Of a stretch of DNA of 64,000 nt, positions 28,314 to 37,650 are shown piece after piece; within the stretch, counting starts at the first letter, position 1; every line of letters starts with the position of its first letter. The notes under the pieces are model-generated. The model saw only the letters and a list, made by a program, of their open reading frames with translations, was not told the DNA's origin and made no database searches. The stretch is from Pannonibacter phragmitetus DSM 14782 (GTDB lineage: Bacteria > Pseudomonadota > Alphaproteobacteria > Rhizobiales > Stappiaceae), in NCBI RefSeq assembly GCF_000382365.1, contig NZ_KB908233.1, positions 29,259 through 93,258 on the forward strand. The letters run 5' to 3'. Both the position numbers and the translations under genes were made by a program.

Positions 28314-29115
28314 GCCCCGCCTTCAGCCCTTCGCGCACGCGGTGGGCGATCTTCAGGAATTCCGGGCTCTCGCGCATGTCCAGCGTCCGCTCGCGCGGCA
28401 GGTCGCTTTCGATGATGTCATAGATCCGGCCGGGGCGCGGGCACAGGACGACGATCTTGGTGGAGAGATAGACCGCCTCCGGGATGGAGTGGGTGACGAA
28501 GACGACCGTCTTGTTCGTCTTGGCCCAGAGCTGGTGCAGCTGATCATTGAGGTGATCGCGCACGATTTCGTCCAGCGCGCCGAAGGGCTCGTCCATCAGC
28601 AGCAGATCAGGCTGAACGGCAAGGGCGCGCGCAATGGAGGCGCGCTGCTGCATGCCGCCGGAGAGCTGCCAGGGGTATTTGCGGGCAAAGCCACCGAGCT
28701 CCACCAGCTCCAGCACCTGCGCAATGCGCTTTTGCTGCTCCGCCCTGGCAAGGCCCATGATTTCCAGCGGGAGAGCGATGTTCTTCTCGATGGTGCGCCA
28801 GGGATAGAGCGCGGCCGCCTGAAACACATAGCCATAGGAGCGGTCGAGGCGGGCATTTTCCGGGGTGGTGCCGTTGACGCTGATCTCGCCGGAGGTCTTC
28901 TGCTCCAGATCGGCGATGACGCGCAGCAGCGTGGTCTTGCCGCAACCCGAAGGGCCGATGAAGGAGACGAAATCGCCCTTGGCAATGTCCAGATTGATGT
29001 TCGACAGGGCATGGACCGGCCCGTCATTCGTCTCGAAGGTCAGGCACAGATCCTTCGCCGAAATCACCGGCTGGGAGGCGGCTGGCCGCTCAACTGCTCC
29101 ACTCGTCACGTTCAT
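28297..29115 (-). CDS. ABC transporter ATP-binding protein (SsuB/TauB-like)
   Basis: 272 aa ATPase: Walker A GPSGCGKTTLL, signature LSGGMQQRASIARALA, Walker B LLLMDEPFGALDE and H-loop VTHSIPEAVYLS. These are typical of nitrate/sulfonate/taurine-class importers. The ATG at 29115 (MNVTSGAVERP) has GGGGAAC upstream; longer in-frame starts give unlikely low-complexity residues. It heads the three-gene importer unit and lies 166 bp downstream of the dihydropyrimidinase gene on the same strand; nothing is seen in that gap. Confidence 0.92.
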   Translation of the reverse strand: MNVTSGAVERPAASQPVISAKDLCLTFETNDGPVHALSNINLDIAKGDFVSFIGPSGCGKTTLLRVIADLEQKTSGEISVNGTTPENARLDRSYGYVFQAAALYPWRTIEKNIALPLEIMGLARAEQQKRIAQVLELVELGGFARKYPWQLSGGMQQRASIARALAVQPDLLLMDEPFGALDEIVRDHLNDQLHQLWAKTNKTVVFVTHSIPEAVYLSTKIVVLCPRPGRIYDIIESDLPRERTLDMRESPEFLKIAHRVREGLKAGHAYDD

Positions 29116-29281
29116 CGTTCCCCGCTGTTGCTGCCTCTCCGCCGCCGGATTTTTCCGTGTCACGCGGAGTGCTTTCTTGCCTGTCTGTTGAGCGTCTGTA
29201 TGTGCCGTCGAATCATCCCATTGTTCCATCCTCTTCAAAGAGGAAGGGGGATTGAGAGGCTTCAACCTGCCGAAATGTTTC

Positions 29282-30739
29282 TCACACCCCGCTCGCCGGA
29301 ATGCCGGTGCGTTCCACCTTGCGGGGGGCGGTGAGTTCTTTCCAGGTTGAAAGCGCCTTGTTGACCGCCTGATTGGGCGGGCGCTTGACGAACTGGCCGT
29401 GGCCTTCCTGCGGGCGCACCGTGCCGTCTTCCACGGCCACACGTCCGCGGGTGAGGGTGAAGCGGGGCAGGCCCTTCACTTTCTTGCCTTCGAAGACGTT
29501 GTAGTCGATGGCCGACTGCTGGCTGGCGGCGGAAATGGTCTTTTCCTTGGCCGGGTCCCAGACCACGATATCCGCATCCGCGCCCACAAGAATGGCGCCC
29601 TTCTTCGGATACATGTTCATGATCTTGGCGATGTTGGTGGAGGTGACGGCGACGAATTCGTTCATCGTCAGGCGTCCGGTCGCAACGCCATAGGTCCAGA
29701 GCATGGGCATGCGGTCTTCCAGGCCGCCGGTGCCGTTCGGGATCTTGGTGAAGTCGCCAAGGCCGAAGCGCTTCTGATCCGTGGTAAAGGCGCAGTGGTC
29801 CGTTGCCACCACCTGCAGCGAGCCGGAGGCAAGGCCGGCCCAGAGGCTGTCCTGGTGCTTCCTGTCACGGAAGGGCGGGCTCATCACCCGGCGCGCGGCG
29901 TGGTCCCAATCCGCGTGGCGGTACTCGCTGTCATCCAGCGTCAGGTGCTGGATCAGCGGCTCGCCATAGGCGCGGATGCCGTTCTGCCGCGCCCGGCGGA
30001 TGGCCTCATGCGCCTGTTCGGACGAGGTGTGGACGATATAGACCGGCACACCGGCCATGTCGGCAATCATGATGGCGCGGTTGGTGGCTTCGCCTTCCAC
30101 TTCCGGCGGGCGGGAATAGGCATGCGCCTCCGGCCCGTTGTTGCCTTCGGCCAGCAGCTTCTGCTGCAGCGAGGCGACCACATCGCCGTTCTCCGCGTGG
30201 ACGAGCGGCAGGGCGCCCAGCTCGGCGCATCGCTGGAACGAGGCGAACATCTCGTCGTCATTCACCATCAGCGCGCCCTTGTAGGCCATGAAGTGCTTGA
30301 AGGTGTTGATGCCTTTCTCGCGGACGATGGTCTCCATCTCGTTGAAGACCGTCTCGCCCCACCAGGTGATCGCCATGTGGAAGGAATAGTCGCAATGGGC
30401 GCGGGTGGACTTGTTGTCCCACATGGACAGCGCCTCCAGCAGCGACTGGCCGGGCGAGGGCAGGGCAAAATCCACCACCATCGTGGTGCCGCCGGCCAGC
30501 GCTGCGCGGGTGCCGCTGTCGAAGTCATCGGCGGAATAGGTGCCCATGAAGGGCATTTCGAGGTGGGTATGCGGGTCAATGCCGCCCGGCATGACATAGC
30601 AGCCCGCCGCATCCAGCACGGTATCGCCGGAAAGGTTCTTGCCGATCTCGATGATCCTGCCGCCCTCGACCTTCACATCGGCCTCGTAGGTGAGGTCGGC
30701 GGTCACCACGGTTCCGCCCTTGATCACAGTGCTTACCAT
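29282..30739 (-). CDS. hydA: Dihydropyrimidinase (D-hydantoinase)
   Basis: 485 aa amidohydrolase that opens dihydrouracil/dihydrothymine to N-carbamoyl-beta-amino acids. Metal ligands are visible: DPHTHLEMPF (His-x-His), the carbamylated Lys in NTFKHFMAYKG, VHAENGD, YIVHTSS and VATDHCAF (Asp). The ATG at 30739 (MVSTVIKGG) is chosen over 30787. The length is typical. It is the first committed hydrolytic step of the reductive pyrimidine pathway, and the other enzymes follow in this locus, separated only by a GNAT gene and repeat units. Confidence 0.95.
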   Translation of the reverse strand: MVSTVIKGGTVVTADLTYEADVKVEGGRIIEIGKNLSGDTVLDAAGCYVMPGGIDPHTHLEMPFMGTYSADDFDSGTRAALAGGTTMVVDFALPSPGQSLLEALSMWDNKSTRAHCDYSFHMAITWWGETVFNEMETIVREKGINTFKHFMAYKGALMVNDDEMFASFQRCAELGALPLVHAENGDVVASLQQKLLAEGNNGPEAHAYSRPPEVEGEATNRAIMIADMAGVPVYIVHTSSEQAHEAIRRARQNGIRAYGEPLIQHLTLDDSEYRHADWDHAARRVMSPPFRDRKHQDSLWAGLASGSLQVVATDHCAFTTDQKRFGLGDFTKIPNGTGGLEDRMPMLWTYGVATGRLTMNEFVAVTSTNIAKIMNMYPKKGAILVGADADIVVWDPAKEKTISAASQQSAIDYNVFEGKKVKGLPRFTLTRGRVAVEDGTVRPQEGHGQFVKRPPNQAVNKALSTWKELTAPRKVERTGIPASGV

Positions 30740-30805
30740 GTCTGTTCCCCTTTTCCGTTTCCGCGCCCTTGCGCCTGTGCGGGGCATCGCGCGGCTGTCT
30801 TTATG

Positions 30806-31276
30806 TCAGTTGTGCTCAATGCTCCGGCTCATGAACAGGCTGTAGGGATTGTCCTCATAGGGCCCGAAAGGCCCGCAGGGCGCATAACCGAAAGCCTTGT
30901 ACATGCGCACCGCCTCCACATTGAGTTCGCCGGTTTCCAGATAAAGCTGCCGGACACCGCGCTGGTGGGCCAGTTCCTCCAGCTTTTCCATCAGCGCCCG
31001 CCCGGCCCCCATGCCGCGTGCGGCCGGATCAACGAAAATGCGCTTCAGTTCGCCGCTGCCTTCGTCGAACCACTTCACCGCTCCGCAGCCAATCGCCTCA
31101 CCATCCGCCCTGCGCACAACGATGAAATCCACGTCAGCTTGCATCAGATCCTCAAGCGGCGAGCCAAAATTACCCTCCGGCGGATAAAGGCTGTCCGCAT
31201 AGGCATCCGACTGAGCCAGAAGCTCCAGAACTTCGGGCTGGTCAGGTGTCTCGATGGCGATGCGCAGCGGTGTCAT
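30806..31276 (-). CDS. GNAT family N-acetyltransferase
   Basis: 156 aa GCN5-type acetyltransferase. The acetyl-CoA pyrophosphate loop is DPAARGMGAGRALM (R/Q-x-x-G-x-G/A), and YLETGELNVEAVRMYKAFGY is motif B with the conserved Asn-Tyr pattern. The ATG at 31276 gives the normal family length; the longer frame to 31381 reads through a REP palindrome. The substrate is unknown. It lies 66 bp upstream of hydA on the same strand, so it could be co-transcribed with it, although no pyrimidine role is known. Confidence 0.88.
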   Translation of the reverse strand: MTPLRIAIETPDQPEVLELLAQSDAYADSLYPPEGNFGSPLEDLMQADVDFIVVRRADGEAIGCGAVKWFDEGSGELKRIFVDPAARGMGAGRALMEKLEELAHQRGVRQLYLETGELNVEAVRMYKAFGYAPCGPFGPYEDNPYSLFMSRSIEHN

Positions 31277-31332
31277 GCGGTGCTTTCTGTGGTTCATGGT
31301 TCGTGGTTCGTGGTTCGCTCTCACTCCATGCC

Positions 31333-31462
31333 GTCCCGGCCTTGTGCCGGGACCTGTTATGCGGAGTGAGGCCTGTGTCACCGGATTCTTCTGTCTTCTT
31401 TCACCACCGGATCAACGTCCTATGCGGCACCTTCCTTACAGGTCCCGGCACAAGGCCGGGAC
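31333..31462. repeat. Palindromic pair, unit 1 (non-coding)
   Basis: A 25-bp left element (31333-31357) and its exact reverse complement (31438-31462) enclose 80 bp. Each element is itself a hairpin with arms GTCCCGGC/GCCGGGAC around CTTGT. Just inside the left element is TATGCGGAGTGAGGCCTG, also seen in unit 2 and in altered form in unit 3. CCTTCCTT precedes the right element. No ORF fits inside. Confidence 0.85.
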
Positions 31463-31552
31463 GGCGTGTGGGGGTGGGGCATGAGCGAAATTTCCCGATT
31501 CCGTACAAAGTGTCCCCCGACCCACGCCGTGCGTGTTCCTCTGTCTTCCAAC

Positions 31553-31970
31553 CTCACTCCGCATCGTCCCGGCCTTGTGCCGGGACCTGTTATGCGGAGT
31601 GAGGCCTGCGTTGTTTCTGCATTCCACATCATGCGTGGCCGCTTCAGTAAGGGATCTGGTCCGACACATCCCACCAGCCGGGATTGTGTTCGGTGATCAG
31701 ATTTTCCTTCCAGATCCGTGGCCATCGTTTCAGCCTTTTCTCACGGTGCAGCGCTTCGATCACGGTTTCATGCCGTTCAAAATAGACGAGAGTCTTGATG
31801 TTATACCGCCGCGTATGCGCCACTACAGTTCCCGCCCGGTGCTGTTCCAGTCTCTGTCTCAAATCCCGAGCCGACCCGATGTAGATCGCTCCATGGGGCT
31901 GGTTGGCGAGAATGTAGACGAAATGGCTCAGTTCCAGCCTCCCTTACAGGTCCCGGCACAGGGCCGGGAC
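31553..31970. mobile_element. Palindrome-bounded unit 2 carrying a GIY-YIG nuclease ORF (putative)
   Basis: A left element at 31566-31590 and a right element at 31946-31970 are inverted repeats of each other with a single mismatch. They use the same 25-bp sequence as units 1 and 3. The left end is additionally embedded in a longer inverted repeat with 12-bp outer arms CCTCACTCCGCA and TGCGGAGTGAGG. The interior is almost wholly a GIY-YIG nuclease reading frame. Calling this a mobile element is an inference from structure; no target-site duplication was established. Confidence 0.5.
31644..31931 (-). CDS. GIY-YIG nuclease domain protein with no ATG start
   Basis: 95 aa if read from a CTG at 31931. 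The protein begins with residues (L)SHFVYILANQPHGAIYIG, which contain both halves of the GIY-YIG motif as VYI and YIG. It continues through the helix RDLRQRLEQHRAG, TRRYNIKTLVYFE with the conserved Tyr, and EREKRLK-like HREKRLKRW with the conserved Glu/Lys/Arg, ending WDVSDQIPY. This is the complete single-domain YhbQ/UPF0213-like fold. An in-frame TAA at 31940-31942 leaves no ATG or GTG upstream; GGGAGG precedes the CTG by 6 bp. A TTG at 31862 would lose the motif. It may use CTG or be inactivated by loss of its ATG. Confidence 0.7.
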   Translation of the reverse strand: MSHFVYILANQPHGAIYIGSARDLRQRLEQHRAGTVVAHTRRYNIKTLVYFERHETVIEALHREKRLKRWPRIWKENLITEHNPGWWDVSDQIPY

Positions 31971-32092
31971 GGCGTGTGGGGTTGGCATTTGCGCGCAGTT
32001 TGCATCGCCACCTGACCTGTAGACTTCAAATTCAAGAACCATTCGGCCACCGAGCCTTTTGACCCTCTAAACCTTAAACCCCACTCCGCGCC

Positions 32093-32213
32093 GTCCCGGC
32101 CTTGCGCCGGGACCCGTTATTTGAAGTGAGGCCTGCGTTACCATGTTGTATTCCGTTCAGCTGCCGTATCGAATGCCGTGCCTTCCTTACAGGTCCCGGC
32201 ACGGGGCCGGGAC
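32093..32213. repeat. Palindromic pair, unit 3 (non-coding)
   Basis: Left element 32093-32117 and right element 32189-32213 are diverged copies of the pair in units 1 and 2; each has arms GTCCCGGC/GCCGGGAC. The spacer of 71 bp begins with AGTGAGGCCTGCGTTACC, as in units 1 and 2, and ends GTGCCTTCCTT as in unit 1. No ORF. 32214-32294 holds only a GTCCGGGATGAC REP fragment before the next gene. Confidence 0.85.
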
Positions 32214-32294
32214 GGCGCGAGAGGAAGGGGTGCGTCCGGGATGACGATGGAGGGGAGCGGGGCGGTGCCGTTGCAGGGCGGAGATTGCGTTCTC

Positions 32295-33545
32295 TCACCC
32301 CACCACTTCCGCCGTCTCCAGCACCGCGTGCAGCAGAACATCACAGCCCGCGCCCGCCCATTCCTTGGAAATCTCCTCCGCCTCGTTGTGCGAAAGGCCG
32401 CCGACACAGGGGCACATGATCATGGTGGCGGGGGCAACCTTGGCGGCCCAGCAGGCGTCGTGGCCGGCGCCCGAAATGATGTTCATGTGGCTGTAGCCGA
32501 GCCGTTCGGCGGCGGAGCGCACGCTGGAGACGAGTTTCGGGTCGAAGGTCACCGGATCGAAATGGCCGACCGCCTCCACCGAACAGCCGACGCCGAGCGC
32601 CTCGCAGATCGTGGCCGCTTCCGCTTCGATGCGGGCGCGCATGGCGGTGAGTTTGGCAAGGTCGGGTGTGCGGATATCGACGGTGAAGACCACCTGACCG
32701 GGCAGCACGTTGCGGGAGTTGGGCGAGAAGAACACCTGACCGACGCCGCCAACCGCACCCGGCTGATGGTCCATGGCAACGCTCTGGACCATCTCCAGAA
32801 TGCGTGACATCGCAAGACCGGCATTGACGCGCAGGTTCATCGGCGTGGAGCCGGTGTGCGCCTCGCGGCCCGTCAGGGTGAATTCCAGCCACCACAGGCC
32901 CTGGCAATGGGTGACGACGCCAATGTCCTTGCCTTCGGCTTCAAGGATCGGGCCCTGTTCGATGTGCAGCTCGAAATAGGCGTGCATCTTGCGCGCGCCC
33001 ACCTCTTCTTCGCCCACCCAGCCGATGCGCTTCAGCTCATCGCCATAGGTCTTGCCCTCGGGATCCTTGCGGCCATAGGCGTAGTCAAGGCTGTGCACCC
33101 CGGCAAAGACGCCGGAGGCGAGCATGGCGGGGGCAAAGCGGGCGCCTTCCTCGTTGGCCCAGTTGGTGACGGTGATGGGATGCTTCGTCTTGATGCCCAG
33201 ATCATTCAGCGTGCGCACCAGCTCCAGCCCGGCCAGAACGCCCAGCACGCCATCATATTTGCCGCCGGTCGGCTGGGTGTCGAGATGCGAGCCCACATAG
33301 ACGGGCAGGGCGTCCGGATCGGTGCCTGGCCGGGTCATGAACATGGTGCCCATCTTGTCGGCGCCCATGGTCAGCCCTGCGTCCTCGCACCAGGACTGGA
33401 ACAGCCTGCGCCCCTCGGCATCGGCATCCGTCAGCGTCTGGCGGTTGTTGCCGCCCGCAATGCCCGGACCGATCTTGGCCATGTCCATCAGGCTGTCCCA
33501 CAGCCGGTCCGGGTTGATCTTCAGGTTCTGTCCGAGTGCTGTCAT
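32295..33545 (-). CDS. Zn-dependent N-carbamoyl-amino-acid hydrolase (beta-ureidopropionase type)
   Basis: 416 aa M20-family amidohydrolase related to N-carbamoyl-beta-alanine/L-amino-acid amidohydrolases and allantoate amidohydrolase. Metal-binding blocks are GSHLDTQPTGGKYDGVLGV, NEEGARFAPAM, HIEQGPILE and GAGHDACWAA; GREAHTGSTPMN is the dimerisation/substrate region. It should convert N-carbamoyl-beta-alanine or N-carbamoyl-beta-aminoisobutyrate to the beta-amino acid, CO2 and ammonia, the step after dihydropyrimidinase. The ATG at 33545 is standard. It lies 53 bp downstream of mmsA on the same strand. Confidence 0.93.
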   Translation of the reverse strand: MTALGQNLKINPDRLWDSLMDMAKIGPGIAGGNNRQTLTDADAEGRRLFQSWCEDAGLTMGADKMGTMFMTRPGTDPDALPVYVGSHLDTQPTGGKYDGVLGVLAGLELVRTLNDLGIKTKHPITVTNWANEEGARFAPAMLASGVFAGVHSLDYAYGRKDPEGKTYGDELKRIGWVGEEEVGARKMHAYFELHIEQGPILEAEGKDIGVVTHCQGLWWLEFTLTGREAHTGSTPMNLRVNAGLAMSRILEMVQSVAMDHQPGAVGGVGQVFFSPNSRNVLPGQVVFTVDIRTPDLAKLTAMRARIEAEAATICEALGVGCSVEAVGHFDPVTFDPKLVSSVRSAAERLGYSHMNIISGAGHDACWAAKVAPATMIMCPCVGGLSHNEAEEISKEWAGAGCDVLLHAVLETAEVVG

Positions 33546-33598
33546 CGTGCTCTGCCTTGAAAATTGCGCCGCTGGCGGGATCTGGTCCTTTCCCAGCC

Positions 33599-35095
<1,497 letters not shown>

Positions 35096-35188
35096 GGGTC
35101 GCGTTTCCGGGTTCTGCCTTTGGGCGCGCAAGTGAGGGCCTGGCGGCGGTCTGGCTTGGTCTTGTCGTGTGTGCGGGGCATTTGTGGA

Positions 35189-35218
35189 GCGTCAGGGCAG
35201 GCGGTCCCGCCCTGACGC
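35189..35218 (-). terminator. Hairpin between aminotransferase and mmsA
   Basis: 10-bp perfect arms GCGTCAGGGC (35189-35198) and GCCCTGACGC (35209-35218) with a 10-nt loop, just downstream of the aminotransferase stop. No clear U-run follows on the minus strand, so it could attenuate rather than stop transcription into mmsA. Confidence 0.55.
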
Positions 35219-35227
35219 AAGGCTTCG

Positions 35228-36562
35228 TCAGATGTTGTTTTCCAGCACCTTGCGCAGCTTGCCGAACAGCTCGTCGATCTGCTCCTTGGAGATGATCAGC
35301 GGCGGCGACAGGGCGATGATGTCACCCGTGGTGCGGATGAGGATGCCCTCCTCATAGGCCTTCAGGAAGGCCGAGAAGGCGCGCTTCGCCGGCTCGCCGG
35401 GGATCGATTCCAGCTCGATGGCGCCGATGAGGCCGAGGTTGCGGATGTCGATCACATGCGGGCAGTCCTTCAGCGAATGCACCGCCGCTTCCCAGTAGGA
35501 GGCAAGATCGGCCGCACGGGTCAGCAGGCCCTCTTCCTCGTAGGTGTCGAGGGTGGCAAGAGCTGCGGCGCAGGCGAGCGGATGGGCCGAGTAGGTGTAG
35601 CCATGGAACAGCTCGATCATGTGCTCCGGGCCGGTCATGAAGGTCTCGTAGATCTGCTTGGTGCAGAACACGGCACCCATGGGCACGACACCGGAGGTGA
35701 TGCCCTTGGCCGTGGTGATCATGTCCGGCATGACATCGAAATAGTCGGTGGCAAACGGCGTGCCGATGCGCCCGAAACCGGTGATCACCTCATCGAAGAT
35801 CAGCAGGATGCCATGCTGGGTGCAAAGCTCGCGCAGGCGCTTGAGGTAACCCTTCGGCGGAATCAGAACACCCGTGGAGCCGGCCACCGGCTCGACGATG
35901 ACGGCGGCGATGGTTGAGGGATCATGCAGCTGAATGACCTTGATCAGGTCATCGGCAAACTCCGCGCCATGCTCCGGCTCGCCGCGCGAGAAGGCGTTGC
36001 GGACGGGGTCATGGGTGTGGCGGATGTGATCGACGCCGGTCAGCATGGTGCCGAAATGCTTGCGGTTGTTGACAATGCCGCCAACGGAAATGCCGCCGAA
36101 TCCGACACCGTGATAGCCGCGCTCGCGGCCAATGAGGCGGGTGCGGGTGCCCTGGCCGATGGCGCGCTGATAGGCAAGTGCGATCTTCAGCGCCGTATCG
36201 ACGCTTTCCGAACCCGAGTTGGTGAAGAACACGTGGTCCATCGGCGAGGGCAGCATGGCGGCAAGGCGGGCCGCCAGTTCAAAGGCCTTGGGATGGCCCA
36301 TCTGGAAGGCCGGAGCATAATCCAGCTCGGCGATCTGCTTCTGCACCGCTTCCACGATGCGCGGGCGGGAGTGGCCCGCGTTGCAGCACCACAGGCCGGC
36401 CGTGCCGTCCAGCACCTTGTTGCCCTCGGCGGTGGTGTAATGCATGTCCTTGGCCGCGACGAACATGCGCGGCGCCTTCTTGAACTGGCGGTTCGAGGTG
36501 AACGGCATCCAGAAGGCTTCCAGATTGTTGGGAATGGCAGCGGACGCGGCCTTGTCAGACAT
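35228..36562 (-). CDS. Class III omega-aminotransferase (beta-alanine:pyruvate type)
   Basis: 444 aa PLP enzyme of fold type I. GSESVDTALKIALAYQ and RGYHGVGFGGISVGG are the cofactor and substrate blocks, IFDEVITGFGR holds the PLP-binding Asp, and the Schiff-base Lys is in MITTAKGITSGVVPMG. The N-terminal AFWMPFTSNRQFKKAPR is typical of beta-alanine:pyruvate transaminases. AAGGAGG precedes the ATG at 36562. It supplies malonate semialdehyde to the MmsA dehydrogenase downstream. It is divergent from the rutR genes, and the two operators at 36843-36889 lie in its promoter region. Confidence 0.92.
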   Translation of the reverse strand: MSDKAASAAIPNNLEAFWMPFTSNRQFKKAPRMFVAAKDMHYTTAEGNKVLDGTAGLWCCNAGHSRPRIVEAVQKQIAELDYAPAFQMGHPKAFELAARLAAMLPSPMDHVFFTNSGSESVDTALKIALAYQRAIGQGTRTRLIGRERGYHGVGFGGISVGGIVNNRKHFGTMLTGVDHIRHTHDPVRNAFSRGEPEHGAEFADDLIKVIQLHDPSTIAAVIVEPVAGSTGVLIPPKGYLKRLRELCTQHGILLIFDEVITGFGRIGTPFATDYFDVMPDMITTAKGITSGVVPMGAVFCTKQIYETFMTGPEHMIELFHGYTYSAHPLACAAALATLDTYEEEGLLTRAADLASYWEAAVHSLKDCPHVIDIRNLGLIGAIELESIPGEPAKRAFSAFLKAYEEGILIRTTGDIIALSPPLIISKEQIDELFGKLRKVLENNI

Positions 36563-36842
36563 AGTTCCTCCTTGCCGGTTCCGGCCCGATGCGGCACGGA
36601 AACACGGTCGTGGCTGCAGCAAACTTGCACACGGGTTCGGCTTCAGGCGAACACGGGTAGCCTGAGCCTAGCAGTGCCGGGCACGGTTGTCCGTCATCGT
36701 CTTGCGATTTTGCACCTGCGCTGTTCCCTTCATGGCCTGCCGCGGTCTTGTTGCCGCGTGCGGGCCGGTCGATCTCTGGATATGCCCCGTTCGGGGTCTT
36801 GTGTTTGGCGGCCAGGAGCCTTCGAGAGGGCTCGAAAGAAAC

Positions 36843-36858
36843 CTGACCAATTGGTCAA
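36843..36858. promoter_or_regulatory. Candidate RutR operator 1
   Basis: CTGACCAATTGGTCAA matches the E. coli RutR consensus TTGACCA-N2-TGGTCAA at 13 of 14 defined positions and contains a perfect 14-bp palindrome. It lies in the divergent region between the aminotransferase and the rutR-like genes, 31 bp centre to centre from operator 2. Confidence 0.75.
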
Positions 36859-36873
36859 GGAGCGTATGAATCC

Positions 36874-36889
36874 TTGACCAGACGGTCAA
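36874..36889. promoter_or_regulatory. Candidate RutR operator 2
   Basis: TTGACCAGACGGTCAA matches the RutR consensus at 13 of 14 defined positions. Together with operator 1, about three helical turns away, it could allow repression of both divergent transcripts. The rest of 36563-36981 (419 bp) holds no gene. Confidence 0.75.
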
Positions 36890-36981
36890 GATGATAATTT
36901 CATCGGCAGGATGAAAATCTGACCACAGATGTGCTGCGCCGCAATAGGCTGGCCAGCAGCGGGGACAGGAAGCGGGGGGCA

Positions 36982-37650
36982 ATGGAGCGCAAGCCATCCA
37001 GCCGGAGCACAGCGCGGGCGGAAACCGAACGGGCGATCCTTGAGGCCGCCGAAGCGGTGTTCGCCGAGCACGGCTACCGGGGCGCCACCACGGGCATGAT
37101 CGCGGCCCGGGCCGGCATCCCCAAGGCGAACCTGCACTATTACTTCGCCACCAAGGAAGCGCTGTACCGGCAGGTGGTGGAGAACATCTTCACGATCTGG
37201 CTGGACGCGGCCAATTCCTTCGATGACTGCGAGGATCCGGAAGAGGCGCTGACCCGCTACATCACCACCAAGATGGACATTTCCCGGCAGCATCCGATGG
37301 GTTCCAAGGTCTGGGCCAACGAGATCCTGCACCGGGCGCCGGTCATCCAGGACTATCTCGAAACAACGCTGCGCGACTGGACCGCGAGCCGTATTGCGGT
37401 CATCGACAGATGGGTAGCCGAAGGGCGGATGGACCCGGTGGACCCGCGCACGCTGCTCTACATGATCTGGGCGACGACCCAGCACTACGCTGACTTCATT
37501 CATCAGATCGAGACGCTGAACGGCGGAGTGCCCCTGTCGGAGGGCCAGTTCGCCTTGGCCCGGGAGAACGTGGTGCGAATCGTGCTATCGGGCGTCGGAA
37601 TCAGGCCCAAGACTTGCGCCGGGGCTCAGGGTGGAGACAGTGCGGCATGA
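36982..37650 (+). CDS. TetR-family regulator, RutR-like (copy 1)
   Basis: 222 aa. The N-terminal helix-turn-helix ATTGMIAARAGIPKANLHYYFATKEALY (residues about 38-65) is typical of the RutR/YcdC subgroup. The C-terminal domain shares WANEILHRAPVIQDYLE and YMIWATTQHYADF with copy 2. RutR of E. coli binds uracil and thymine and represses pyrimidine genes; a similar role here fits the neighbouring catabolic genes and operators. The ATG at 36982 follows GCGGGGGGC. The stop overlaps the copy-2 start (ATGA). Either copy could be the main regulator. Confidence 0.88.
   Translation: MERKPSSRSTARAETERAILEAAEAVFAEHGYRGATTGMIAARAGIPKANLHYYFATKEALYRQVVENIFTIWLDAANSFDDCEDPEEALTRYITTKMDISRQHPMGSKVWANEILHRAPVIQDYLETTLRDWTASRIAVIDRWVAEGRMDPVDPRTLLYMIWATTQHYADFIHQIETLNGGVPLSEGQFALARENVVRIVLSGVGIRPKTCAGAQGGDSAA

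Noticed and set aside
29399..31369. 656-aa plus-strand frame antisense to dihydropyrimidinase and GNAT
   Set aside because: The minus-strand frames carry all family motifs; the plus frame is His/Gly/Ala-rich without motifs.
31644..31862. Shorter GIY-YIG ORF starting at TTG 31862
   Set aside because: It would remove the VYI/YIG motif; the open frame extends to 31931 and restores the complete domain.
36687..36869. 60-aa frame in the rutR-aminotransferase region
   Set aside because: It crosses the RutR operator, has no homologous feature and lacks a ribosome binding site.
36563..36981. Riboswitch before the pyrimidine genes
   Set aside because: No conserved PRPP, guanine or other known aptamer sequence can be recognised; the RutR operators explain regulation better.
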